Positions 48,258 to 56,400 of a stretch of DNA of 64,000 nt are shown here, in pieces (the stretch's first letter is position 1; each line of letters begins with the position of its first letter). The position numbers and the translations under genes were made by a program. Origin of the DNA: Halobacterium rubrum (GTDB lineage: Archaea; Halobacteriota; Halobacteria; Halobacteriales; Halobacteriaceae); NCBI RefSeq assembly GCF_021729015.1, contig NZ_JAJQQZ010000003.1, positions 372,001-436,000 on the forward strand, given 5' to 3'. The notes beneath the pieces were generated by a model that searched no databases, was not told the origin of the DNA, and saw nothing but the letters and a program-made list of their open reading frames with translations.

Positions 48258-49712
48258 TCAGGTCGAGCAGTTCGCGGTCGCCAGCTTTACGCGGCGGACG
48301 GGCTCGTGGCCGTCCAGTCGCGTCGGCTGTTCGACACTGTACACGGACACGTTCGTCACGGACGCGGACCGTCCGGTCGGCGAGCGGTCACAGAGGTACG
48401 TCGCGAACCCGCCGGGGACGGACTGTTCGTCGGCGCCGGCGACGTTTGTGACGTACTTCCGCCAGCGGGCAGTCGGGTACGACGCCGAGACGTCCGGTGG
48501 TTTGTCCCACGCGAAGGCGCCGCCGTGGAACGCGTCGACCCGGTCCCCGTCGGGAGTTCCTGCAGGTGCTTTCAGCCACCGGTCCGTCGACAGCGGCTCG
48601 GGTGCGAACATGCTCCAGCGGGCCTCTGGCTGCTCGCCGTCCAGCGGCCCGGCGTCGGGGACCGGCAGGAATCCCACAGACGCAGCGCTGTACGCGAGCT
48701 GTGCGACGAGGAAAGCCGCCAGTGTGACCGTGACCGCCGTCCGACCGACCTCCCGAACCCGGTCGGGGAGGGCGGGGCCAGCCACGGCCGGGAACTGCTC
48801 CCCGAGGCGAGTCAGCCAGTCTGTGCCTTCGCCGCCAGCTCGGAGTCGCTCCGTCAGGGGTGTGAGCGCGTTCCAGACGTCTGCCGGCAGGAACGGCACG
48901 AGTGCGACGACGGCGATCAGCGGGAACACTCCGAGCTGCATCGTCGCCGCCATGCCGACGTGCATAGACGCGAACGCCGCCGCGAGCAGGGCCCGGAGCC
49001 ACCCCGTCGCGACGACGAGGACGGCCGAGCCGGCGAGCATCGCGAGCCAGACGCGGTCGAACGCCACCAGCAACGCGGGGAAGTCGGTGAGGACGTGGCC
49101 GAGACCGACGACGAACATCTCGAGGCTGAACACGGACCGGATGGCTTCCCCCGACAGCCAGGCCTCCCCCCGGAGCTTCAGCACGGCGTTCGTCGTGTAG
49201 ATGACGACGACCTGGCAGAGGACGCCCGCCGTCGCCACCGAGACGACCCGGTCTCGACGGCTCCCGGCCCGGAGCGCGTCGACGCTCCACCGCTCGCCGA
49301 GCGGCAGGAACAGCCCCCACAGGAACAGCATCTGGAGGACGAGGTCGCCGCCGTTCAACACCAGCGGGTTCCGGACGTGCAGCGAGACCACCAGCAGCCC
49401 CGTGACCAGCGTCGCGAGCGTGCTCCGGTAGCCGACCAGTAGCGCGACCGCCGCCAGCGCCGTCAGCGCGAACAGGAACCCCTGGAACCACGCCGCCCCG
49501 GAGAGCGCGTGCAGCGATAGCGGGCCGAAGACGGGCTGCTGGGCGAACAGCACGCTCCGGGGGAGCACGCCGGCGTCAGTGTAGAACGCCGTCAGTGACC
49601 GCGACCGCAACAGCAGGTCCAGGAGGACGACGGACGCGACGCCAACGCGGAACGCCGCCAGCGACCGCACGTCGACGCCGAGTCGCGCGGTCACGGCCTC
49701 CCCGAAGTCCAT
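48258..49712 (-). CDS. HTTM (vitamin K-dependent carboxylase-like) membrane protein
   Basis: A 484-residue membrane protein with about eight transmembrane helices in the first 300 residues, then a soluble tail of roughly 150 residues. The features ARLGVDVRSLAAFRVGVASVVLLDLLLRS (in part), VSLHVRNPLVLNGGDLVLQMLF and NAVLKLRGEAWLSGEAIRSVFS are landmarks of the HTTM domain shared with gamma-glutamyl carboxylases. The tail (DAGPLDGEQPEARWSMFAPEPLSTDRWLKAP) contains the 'RWSMFAP.P' signature found next to this domain. Whether it performs any carboxylation is unclear. The start MDFGEAVT is at 49712. It is divergent from the methyltransferase gene. Confidence 0.85.
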   Translation of the reverse strand: MDFGEAVTARLGVDVRSLAAFRVGVASVVLLDLLLRSRSLTAFYTDAGVLPRSVLFAQQPVFGPLSLHALSGAAWFQGFLFALTALAAVALLVGYRSTLATLVTGLLVVSLHVRNPLVLNGGDLVLQMLFLWGLFLPLGERWSVDALRAGSRRDRVVSVATAGVLCQVVVIYTTNAVLKLRGEAWLSGEAIRSVFSLEMFVVGLGHVLTDFPALLVAFDRVWLAMLAGSAVLVVATGWLRALLAAAFASMHVGMAATMQLGVFPLIAVVALVPFLPADVWNALTPLTERLRAGGEGTDWLTRLGEQFPAVAGPALPDRVREVGRTAVTVTLAAFLVAQLAYSAASVGFLPVPDAGPLDGEQPEARWSMFAPEPLSTDRWLKAPAGTPDGDRVDAFHGGAFAWDKPPDVSASYPTARWRKYVTNVAGADEQSVPGGFATYLCDRSPTGRSASVTNVSVYSVEQPTRLDGHEPVRRVKLATANCST

Positions 49713-49820
49713 ACCCGAACTGGCGTCCGTCCCCCGGATAAGCGTTCCGTGGCCCGGTCGGCCCCGGCAGCAACCCCACCCACCGGTGTGCTCTTCCGCG
49801 AGGCAGTTGTCCCCCCAACA

Positions 49821-50630
49821 GTGACCGACTCCCAGCGGACCACCAGAGAGCAGTCCACGTACACGTGGTCGGCGGGGCGCTACCCGTCGCTGGCCCCGAA
49901 CCTCCTGCCCGCAATCGCTCGCCTGGTGAGCGCGTGCGGCGTCGACCCCGGGAACCGCGTGCTCGACGTCGGCTGTGGCACCGGGAACGCCGCGCTCACG
50001 GCTCGCCGCGCCGGCGCCGACGTGACCGGCGTGGACGTCACCCGACCGATGCTCGAACTCGCCCGGAACAGCACCGAACTGGCCGGCTACGACGACGTCC
50101 ACTGGGTCGCGGGCGACGCCGAAGCGCTGCCGTTCCCCGACGACGCCTTCGACGTTGTGCTGTCCAGTTTCGGCCACGTGTTCTCCCCGGCCGCCGTCGA
50201 GGCGGGCCGCGAGATGGTGCGAGTGGCCCAGCCGGGCGGCCGCGTGGCGTTCACCGCGTGGTCGCCTGACGGGCTCGTCGGCGCGCTCACCGACGTGCTC
50301 GACGACTACGTCACGCACGAGGACCACGACCCGTGGGCGCACCTCCGCTGGGGCGAGACGGACTTCGTCCGCGACCGCCTCGCCGACGCCTGCGACCTGA
50401 CCTTCGAGCGCCGCATCGCCCGCTTCCGGTACGTCTCCCCCGAGCACTTCTGGCGGGACTTCGCCGAGGAAGCCGGCCCGCTGTCCCCAGCACTCCGCGC
50501 ACTCGACGACCCCGCGACCCGGGCTGCGCTCCGGGACGACGCGCTCGCCACGCTCGACGAGTGGTTCGCCGACAACACGGTCAGGGTCGAGTACCTGCTC
50601 GCTCGCGGCGTCGTCGACGCCGAGCACTGA
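49821..50630 (+). CDS. Class I SAM-dependent methyltransferase
   Basis: A 269-residue methyltransferase of the UbiE/Methyltransf_11 type. The SAM-binding motif is VLDVGCGTGNAALTA, followed by VTGVDVTRPML and the acidic post-I residue, then VHWVAGDAEALPFPDDAFDVVLSSFG with the typical post-motif. Such proteins methylate small molecules. The first 45 residues (TTREQSTYTWSAGRYPSLAPNLLPA) are also usual. The start is GTG 49821; a GTG at 49788 would add 11 residues. The substrate is not deducible. Confidence 0.88.
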   Translation: MTDSQRTTREQSTYTWSAGRYPSLAPNLLPAIARLVSACGVDPGNRVLDVGCGTGNAALTARRAGADVTGVDVTRPMLELARNSTELAGYDDVHWVAGDAEALPFPDDAFDVVLSSFGHVFSPAAVEAGREMVRVAQPGGRVAFTAWSPDGLVGALTDVLDDYVTHEDHDPWAHLRWGETDFVRDRLADACDLTFERRIARFRYVSPEHFWRDFAEEAGPLSPALRALDDPATRAALRDDALATLDEWFADNTVRVEYLLARGVVDAEH

Positions 50631-50777
50631 TACTCACGATTCTCACTCCGCCACCGCACAGTATCGGCCGTTCAGTCCTTCTGTCGGCTCTTCTAGCCTG
50701 GCGAGCGGACACTGTCCCCAAACCCGCAGACCGAATTGTGTATAGCGGTATATGATTTACGGGTGGGCTGTGCGACG
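50631..50777. other. Spacer between methyltransferase and recombinase genes
   Basis: 147 bases without a gene. It contains an AT-rich stretch (TGTATAGCGGTATATGATTTACGG, described in parts: TATAGCGGTATA near 50741-50752, then TGATTTACGG at 50753-50762). The latter 10-mer recurs at 52312-52321, beyond the recombinase pair. Confidence 0.4.
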
Positions 50778-51830
50778 CTACGTCAGCGAGTAGACGTGGT
50801 CGAGGTAGACCTCGCGGACTCTGTCACCCCAGTTGTGGGTGTACGTGTCGATGATGTCGTCGGCGACGTCCCCGCGGAGATACTTCACGACGCCGCGGTC
50901 CCCGGTCCGGTCCCGGAGGTGGGTCGTGAAGAAGTGCCGGAAGTAGTGCGGCGTGACGTTCTCCGCTGCGTTCCCGCCCTCGCGGTACCAGCCCCGGGCC
51001 TCGGCGTGCTCGCGGACGACCCCACGCACCATCTCGGGTGTCAGCCGCTCTCCCCAGGCGTCCCGAGTGCTCACGAACAGCGGCTCGGCCGGGGACAGCG
51101 TATCCGGCCGTATTGCCAGCCAGCGGACGAGCTCCGCCTTCAGCTCGGCGTCGATGGGTACGAGCGTCCCGCGCTTGCGCTTGTTCGACGCCGTGCGCTG
51201 CTCGCCGTTGACCGTCTCGCCGCGGCTCATCGCCGGGTCGACGTACAGCGTGTCCGGGTGACCGTCGAGCTGTCCCCGGGTTCCCAGGTCGTACTCGGCC
51301 TCGACGCCGCGGGCGTCCAGGTTGACGTCCCGGAGGTCGAGGTTGCAGAGTTCGCCGACACGCAGCCCGGTCTTCAGTAAACCGACGATCACTGTACGCT
51401 CCAGTGGGTGGTCGACGTCGGCGACGAACCCACGCATGGCGTCGACGGAGACCTCCCGCCGCGTCGGGTTCGTGTCGATGGCTTCGTCCATCTCCTGGGT
51501 GACCAGCGCCATCGGATTTCCGTCGACGACGCCGACCTGACTCATGTAACTGTAGAACCGGTTCAGGTACGAGGCGTACGTCGCGACCGTGCTCTCGGCG
51601 TGGTCGCCCCGGAGGTCGTGGACCCACGCCAGGCAGTCCCGGCGGTCGGCGTCAGCCGGGCGTGTATCGAACGCCTCGAGGAACGTCTCGAACTCCCGGA
51701 GCACGCGCTCGTAGGCGTCCCGGGTACGTTCGGACTTCCCGTGGTAGGCCATGTCCTCCACGAAGTACCCGACCGGGTCCTCGACGTCCTCGCCGTCGCC
51801 CTCGTGGGAGCCACGGGCTGGCTCGCTCAT
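50778..51830 (-). CDS. Tyrosine recombinase/integrase
   Basis: A 350-residue site-specific recombinase. The N-terminal SAM-like DNA-binding domain spans about 20-110 (ERTRDAYERVLREFETFL ... STVATYASYLNRFYSYM). Catalytic residues are visible as Arg157 in KTGLRVGEL, HYFRHF with His295 and Arg298, and the nucleophile Tyr330 in DTYTHNW. The region usually holding the second His (LGH) reads LRGD, a divergent version. The protein would catalyse strand exchange at an unknown site, for chromosome dimer resolution or element integration. It overlaps the upstream DUF5805 gene by four bases (51827-51830), so the pair forms an operon. Confidence 0.92.
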   Translation of the reverse strand: MSEPARGSHEGDGEDVEDPVGYFVEDMAYHGKSERTRDAYERVLREFETFLEAFDTRPADADRRDCLAWVHDLRGDHAESTVATYASYLNRFYSYMSQVGVVDGNPMALVTQEMDEAIDTNPTRREVSVDAMRGFVADVDHPLERTVIVGLLKTGLRVGELCNLDLRDVNLDARGVEAEYDLGTRGQLDGHPDTLYVDPAMSRGETVNGEQRTASNKRKRGTLVPIDAELKAELVRWLAIRPDTLSPAEPLFVSTRDAWGERLTPEMVRGVVREHAEARGWYREGGNAAENVTPHYFRHFFTTHLRDRTGDRGVVKYLRGDVADDIIDTYTHNWGDRVREVYLDHVYSLT

Positions 51831-52204
51831 TGGTCGTCCTGCCGCACGTAGCCCTCGCGGCGCGGGTCGAACCGGATGGCGCCGGACTCCGACAGCGACT
51901 GCACCGCGTCGTCGAGGCGATCTTCGAAGTCCCCGGAGAGCTCCGCGACCAGTTCGTCCCACGACACGACACTCGCCGAATCCACCACCGAGAGCACCCG
52001 GTCTTCGAGGCCGCTACCCCCGGGGGTAGCGTCCCCAGAACCACCTTCCTCCGGGTCGCCGAGGAACCCCCTGCGACCGGCCTGTACCATCGTCCGCAGG
52101 AACTCGCTCTGAGTCATGTCCAGTTCCTCGGCGTGCTCGCGCCACGTGGCTTTTTGCTCCGACGGCACGTACGTTTTCACGACGACTCGGTCCTCGTCGG
52201 CCAT
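51827..52204 (-). CDS. DUF5805 domain protein, RHH-like
   Basis: A 125-residue protein encoded immediately before the recombinase with a 4-base overlap. The N-terminus (DEDRVVVKTYVPSEQKATWREHAEELDMTQSEFLRTMVQAGRRGF, in part) has the beta-strand plus two helices of a ribbon-helix-helix DNA-binding protein. The C-terminal part (SWDELVAELSGDFEDRLDDAVQSLSESGAIRFDPRREGYV, in part) looks like a winged helix. It may guide or regulate the recombinase. The DUF5805 label is from memory of the typical haloarchaeal layout and not certain. Confidence 0.8.
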   Translation of the reverse strand: MADEDRVVVKTYVPSEQKATWREHAEELDMTQSEFLRTMVQAGRRGFLGDPEEGGSGDATPGGSGLEDRVLSVVDSASVVSWDELVAELSGDFEDRLDDAVQSLSESGAIRFDPRREGYVRQDDQ

Positions 52205-53379
52205 ACCCGGGACGACTCACCGCTTCGCCTTCAATGTTCTCCATACCGAGATAAGGATGTTTATCGATTTCACTAGCACCAACATACGCCGCACTGCAGT
52301 ACCAAGCAAATTGATTTACGGCTACAGCGTACCACAGAGACAGATAACAAATTGGAGAGAAAGTGCTAGATTCACCGATATAACTTTGCGACTTCGTGGG
52401 GTCGTCTCGGTGGGACAGCCCGGGCGCGACCTCAGTCGACCCCGGAAGCCTTCGATCTGAGTCGAAGTCTCTCCGCAGACGCGTCGGGAAGCCACGAAGG
52501 TAACGACGCTCGGGACCGTGAGCCTCCGGCAAGTGACTGACGCTGGCAGTCGTCGCGGGCCGTCGCTGACAGGGCTCGGGAGACTTCGCTGGACAATCGG
52601 CAAGCCTCGTTGCACGCCAGTCACCTCACGGAACGTCCACGCATGGATGTCGGGTCCAGCCGGTGAAGGGAAAGACCGTATCGGTGAACCAGACACAGCT
52701 GTATCGAAGCGCTGTCACCACCGTATCGAGCTACTCGACGATGCCGGCAGCTGTTCAGACCGCTGAGTCGCCGACACAGTTACACCGAGTGGAAACGTCG
52801 GCTAGGCGACCCAGCGAACACTCTAACGGGCCGAGCAGCCGCGTTCGACGCTGTCTCGGGCTCGTACGCCAGCAACACGAACAAACACCGTAACGGAACC
52901 GGGAGCGCCGCCCGACGCCGCCTCACGAATGGGTACAGGACTACTCGATGTATCGAACAACCACGAACGTCTGGTTGGGCGACTGGCTCCAAGAGCACGA
53001 ACAGGTGTGGGTCGGGTACGGAACGCGTCGAGCCCGGGGCTTCCGACGAGTGTCTGTCGTCGAGCGGCGGGGCGATTCGGGGTGTTGGCCTTGGCCCCGA
53101 TTTTGCCCGATCGGCGACTGCTACCTCAGCCCACAAGTATTCGTCTGGCTACAATACGCCATATATCGTGGATGTAAACTCCATTTTGCTATATCGAACT
53201 GTTGGTTCCAACTCACCACGGCGACCCCTCGGAATCGGGACAGTTGGGAGCCACTCCTCTTGAGTGGTGGGCTCTGGGCGTCGCTCGCGGCGGAATCGGA
53301 GACCGGCCGCTGCGCACGGCCGTTGGCAGACCGCAGCTCGGGATTGGGTTTTTTCGCGCTCCGCGCCCCGGGTACCCGC
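52205..53379. other. Long non-coding stretch beside the recombinase pair
   Basis: About 1.18 kb without a gene I can support. Two sections are AT-rich relative to the surroundings (52235-52390 and 53140-53215), the latter with several TATA-like strings (CATATATCG, CTATATCGA). In between, open frames exist on both strands (for example 52518-52766 plus and 52780-53136 minus) but have no haloarchaeal codon preference and no recognisable domain. A short perfect hairpin CCACTC-CTCTT-GAGTGG is near 53251-53267. It may be a decayed mobile element, a regulatory or replication-type region, or host an unrecognised RNA. Confidence 0.55.
53347..53356 (+). promoter_or_regulatory. TATA-like/T-run promoter of the DUF502 gene
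   Basis: The run TTTTTT in GGTTTTTTCG is about 28 nt before the ATG at 53380. Fits a leaderless start; assigned on position only. Confidence 0.4.
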
Positions 53380-54087
53380 ATGCGAATCAAGACGACACTG
53401 AAGAGCAACTTCGTCGCGGGGTTGATTCTCGTCGCTCCGCTCGTCGTGACGCTGTTCGTGTTGCGGACGATCACTGGGTGGATAAGCGGCACACTGACGC
53501 CAGTCATCACCGGGACGCGCCTCGAGACGTTCACGGCGAACAACGTCTTCCTCGCGCAGGTCCTGTTGCTGGTGGTGCTGGTCGCTGCCGTCGTCGCCGT
53601 CGGATCTCTCGCGCAGCGGAGCGTCGGCCGCCGCGTCTTCGGGAAGACCGCCCGCGTGGTCGACTTCCTGCCCGTCTTCCGGACCATCTACGGGACGGTC
53701 CGCGGCATGGCGACGTCCGTGACTTCGCGGGGGTCGGACTTCGAGTCGGTCGTGTACGTCGAGTACCCGACGAAGGGCGTCTACCGCCTCGGACTGGTGA
53801 CCGGCGAGAGCCCCAGCGACCTCGAGTCCGTCGCGGGCGAACCGGCGTACAACGTCTTCTTCCCGGGGAGCCCGAACCCCACACAGGGGGCGCTGAACCT
53901 CATCCCCGAGAGCGAGCTCCACGAGTCCGACATGAGCGTGCGTGCGGCCATCCGGTTCCTGATGACGACCGGGATGGACGGTAAGAAGACGCCCATCGAG
54001 TTCGACGAGGAGGAGATGCACGTGCCGCCCGGCGCTCCCGGGGACGGGCGACCGGACGCGGCCGACCGCGGCGAGTCCTCGAACTAA
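53380..54087 (+). CDS. DUF502 family membrane protein
   Basis: A 235-residue protein with two transmembrane segments near residues 11-36 (FVAGLILVAPLVVTLFVLRTITGWI, in part) and 55-78 (AQVLLLVVLVAAVVAVGSLAQ). The following motif FLPVFRTIYGTVRGMATSV is diagnostic of the DUF502 family. The C-terminal half is soluble and ends with a disordered acidic tail. Plant relatives (LCV/COV1) affect vascular patterning, but the archaeal role is unknown. Its TAA stop at 54085-54087 directly abuts the stop of the esterase gene on the opposite strand (54088). Confidence 0.9.
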   Translation: MRIKTTLKSNFVAGLILVAPLVVTLFVLRTITGWISGTLTPVITGTRLETFTANNVFLAQVLLLVVLVAAVVAVGSLAQRSVGRRVFGKTARVVDFLPVFRTIYGTVRGMATSVTSRGSDFESVVYVEYPTKGVYRLGLVTGESPSDLESVAGEPAYNVFFPGSPNPTQGALNLIPESELHESDMSVRAAIRFLMTTGMDGKKTPIEFDEEEMHVPPGAPGDGRPDAADRGESSN

Positions 54088-55017
54088 CTACTCGAGTGCT
54101 CCCCGGAGGTCGGCCGCGACGTCGTCCATCGCGCTGTCGGCGCGGTCGACGTCGTCGGTGAGACTGAGGAACCCGTGGGCCATCGTCGGGTAGTGTCTGT
54201 GAGTCGCCGGCGTCCCGTCTGCCGTCAGCGCTGCTGCGTACGCCCGGCCCTCGTCGCGCAGCGGGTCGTGGCCGGCCGTGACCACTGTCGCCGGTGGGAG
54301 GTCGCCGTGGTCGGGTGCCCGGAGCACGCCCGCGTAGGGGTTGGCGGCGTCGACTGGGCTCCGGCAGTAGTTCGCCCAGAACCACTCGACGTCCCGTTCG
54401 GTCAGCAGCGGGCCGTCGCCGTGTTCGTCGTAGGACTGCCGGTCGGTGTCCGGGTCCGTCATCGGGTAGAAGAGGGCCTGGTGGGCGACGTCGGGGCCGT
54501 CGTGGTCGCGGGCCCTGAGTGCGACGCTCGCCGCGAGGTTGCCGCCCGCGCTCGTCCCCGCGACGGTGAGACGGTTCGGGTCGCCGCCGAACGCGTCCCC
54601 GGTGTCGGCGGCCCACTTCAGCGCAGCCCAGGCATCGTCGTGGGGCGCCGGGAACGGGTGTTCCGGTGCCAGCCGGTAGTCGACGGACGCGACGACGCAG
54701 TCTGCGCGCGCGGCGAGCTCCCGGCAGATGTCGCCCGCGGAGTCGAGTGTGCCGAGCGTCCAGCCGCCGCCGTGGTAGAACACGACGAGTGGGGCGGGCT
54801 GTGGCGGGTCGTCGTGGTAGACTCGCACCGGGACCTCGCCCCGTGGCCCCTCGAAGGCGAGGTCGCGCACGAACGCCACCTCTCGGGGGTCGTCGGACGC
54901 GAACACGCGGTCCTCGACCGCCCGGGCGTTCGGAACGGACAGCTTGTGCCAGGCGGGGACGCCGGCCGACTGGACGTCGCCGACGACGGCCGCGAGCTCG
55001 GGGTCGAGGTCGGTCAT
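54088..55017 (-). CDS. Alpha/beta hydrolase, HSL/acetyl-esterase type
   Basis: A 309-residue esterase of the hormone-sensitive-lipase-like group. The oxyanion-hole motif HGGGW is at residues 82-86, and the nucleophile Ser156 is in GTSAGG. The acid residue is in the GHDPLRDEGRAYAAAL region and the catalytic His is in TMAHGFLSL near the C-terminus. The protein probably hydrolyses carboxylic esters. Divergent placement next to kynureninase raises the possibility that it is the N-formylkynurenine formamidase of that pathway, since known formamidases share this fold; this is inference only. The start MTDLDPELAA is at 55017. Confidence 0.88.
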   Translation of the reverse strand: MTDLDPELAAVVGDVQSAGVPAWHKLSVPNARAVEDRVFASDDPREVAFVRDLAFEGPRGEVPVRVYHDDPPQPAPLVVFYHGGGWTLGTLDSAGDICRELAARADCVVASVDYRLAPEHPFPAPHDDAWAALKWAADTGDAFGGDPNRLTVAGTSAGGNLAASVALRARDHDGPDVAHQALFYPMTDPDTDRQSYDEHGDGPLLTERDVEWFWANYCRSPVDAANPYAGVLRAPDHGDLPPATVVTAGHDPLRDEGRAYAAALTADGTPATHRHYPTMAHGFLSLTDDVDRADSAMDDVAADLRGALE

Positions 55018-55098
55018 TCGGTGGGTGTTGCACCTCGGCTCCCGTGAACGTTCTGGCGTGGCACTACGCTTATCGGGGTGACACGCCACGACCCGGAC

Positions 55099-56370
55099 AT
55101 GGACGACTTCGACGGGTCGCAGTCCGCCGCGCGGATGCGGGACGCGGAGGCGGCGCTGACCGGCCTCCGGGAGCGCTTCGAGACGCCCGGGGACGCCATC
55201 TACCTCGACGGTAACAGCCTCGGGCTGTACGGCGAGGACGCGGCCGAGACGCTGCAGCGAGCGGTCGACCAGTGGCGCGACCTCGGCATCGAGGCGTGGA
55301 CGGAGGCGGACCCGCCGTGGTTCGACTACGGCGAACTGCTGGGCGACCGGCTCGCGGGGATTCTCGGCGCGAAGCCCGCCGAGTGCGTCGCGGCGAACTC
55401 CACGACGGTGAACATCCACACGCTCGTCGGGGGCTTCCTCGACGCCGCCGACGGCACCGAGGTGGTCGTGAACGAACTGGACTTTCCGACCGACCACTAC
55501 GCCATCCGGTCCCAGTTGCGGGCTCGCGGGCTCGACCCCGACGACCACCTCGTGGTCGCCGAGAGCGAGGACGGCCGCACCATCACGCCCGACGCCGTCG
55601 AGGCGGCGGTCAGCGAGGAGACGGCCGTCGTGTTCATGCCCTCGGTGCTCTACCGGAGCGGCCAGCTGCTCGACGTCGACGCCATCACCGACGTCGCTCA
55701 CGAACACGGCGCGTACGCGGGGTTCGACCTCGCACACTCCGTCGGCGCCGTCGACCACGACCTCCACCGGGCGGGCGTCGACTTCGCCGTCTGGTGTAGC
55801 TACAAGTACCTGAACGCCGGCCCGGGGGCAGTCGGTGGGCTGTTCGTCCACGAGGAGAACTTCGACGTCGACCCCCATCTGGCGGGCTGGTGGGGCAACG
55901 AGGACGACACCCAGTTCGAGATGCGCCACGAGTTCCGGCCCGCCGAGGGGGCCGCCGGCTGGCAGATCGGGACGGTGAACGTCTTCTCGGCGGCGCCGCT
56001 GTTCGGCGCGCTCGACGTCGTGGAGGCGGCCGGCATCGACGAGATACGGTCGCACTCGGTGTCCCTGACGTGGTACCTCGTCGGGCTCGTGGACGAGCGG
56101 CTGCCGGAGTGTTCGGTCGGAACGCCCCGGGAGGCGGAGCGACGCGGCGGCCACGTCGCCATCGAACACCCCGAAGCGGGCGCCGTGAGTCGCGCGCTCC
56201 GGGACCGCGGTGTGGTCGTCGACTACCGGCCGCCGAACGTCGTGCGGCTGGCGCCGTCGCCGTACTACGTCGGCCACGAGGACGTCTGGCTCGCCGTCGA
56301 CGAACTCCGCGCGATTCTCGACGAGGACGCCCACGAACAGTACCGGACGGGCGAAGAGACGGTGACCTGA
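55099..56370 (+). CDS. kynU: Kynureninase
   Basis: A 423-residue PLP enzyme of the kynureninase group that cleaves L-kynurenine to anthranilate and alanine. The PLP lysine is Lys236 in WCSYKYLNAGPG, preceded by DLAHSVGAVDHDL with the cofactor-binding Asp. IYLDGNSLGL near the N-terminus and the FTAEGA-like VRLAPSPYYVGHEDV at the C-terminus are family features. I use the ATG at 55099, about 31 nt after a TATA-like CTTATC; GTG at 55078 would add seven residues. No tryptophan dioxygenase is seen in this window. Confidence 0.94.
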   Translation: MDDFDGSQSAARMRDAEAALTGLRERFETPGDAIYLDGNSLGLYGEDAAETLQRAVDQWRDLGIEAWTEADPPWFDYGELLGDRLAGILGAKPAECVAANSTTVNIHTLVGGFLDAADGTEVVVNELDFPTDHYAIRSQLRARGLDPDDHLVVAESEDGRTITPDAVEAAVSEETAVVFMPSVLYRSGQLLDVDAITDVAHEHGAYAGFDLAHSVGAVDHDLHRAGVDFAVWCSYKYLNAGPGAVGGLFVHEENFDVDPHLAGWWGNEDDTQFEMRHEFRPAEGAAGWQIGTVNVFSAAPLFGALDVVEAAGIDEIRSHSVSLTWYLVGLVDERLPECSVGTPREAERRGGHVAIEHPEAGAVSRALRDRGVVVDYRPPNVVRLAPSPYYVGHEDVWLAVDELRAILDEDAHEQYRTGEETVT

Positions 56371-56400
56371 GGCGACTCGGACGAGACGCGTCGTGTCCGG

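Noticed and set aside
52781-52802. A sequence like haloarchaeal origin repeats (containing GAGTGGAAAC)
   Set aside because: Only one partial copy is present, without the trailing GGGG block or a nearby orc1/cdc6 gene, so an origin is not supported.
52518-53136. Possible transposase remnants in the non-coding stretch
   Set aside because: I tried the open frames on both strands and could not match any transposase signature; no terminal inverted repeats or target duplications were found.
52948-53379. N-terminal extension of the DUF502 protein
   Set aside because: The frame is open upstream of 53380, but the extra residues (many Cys and Trp, no domain) lack haloarchaeal composition, and a promoter-like T run lies just before the family N-terminus.
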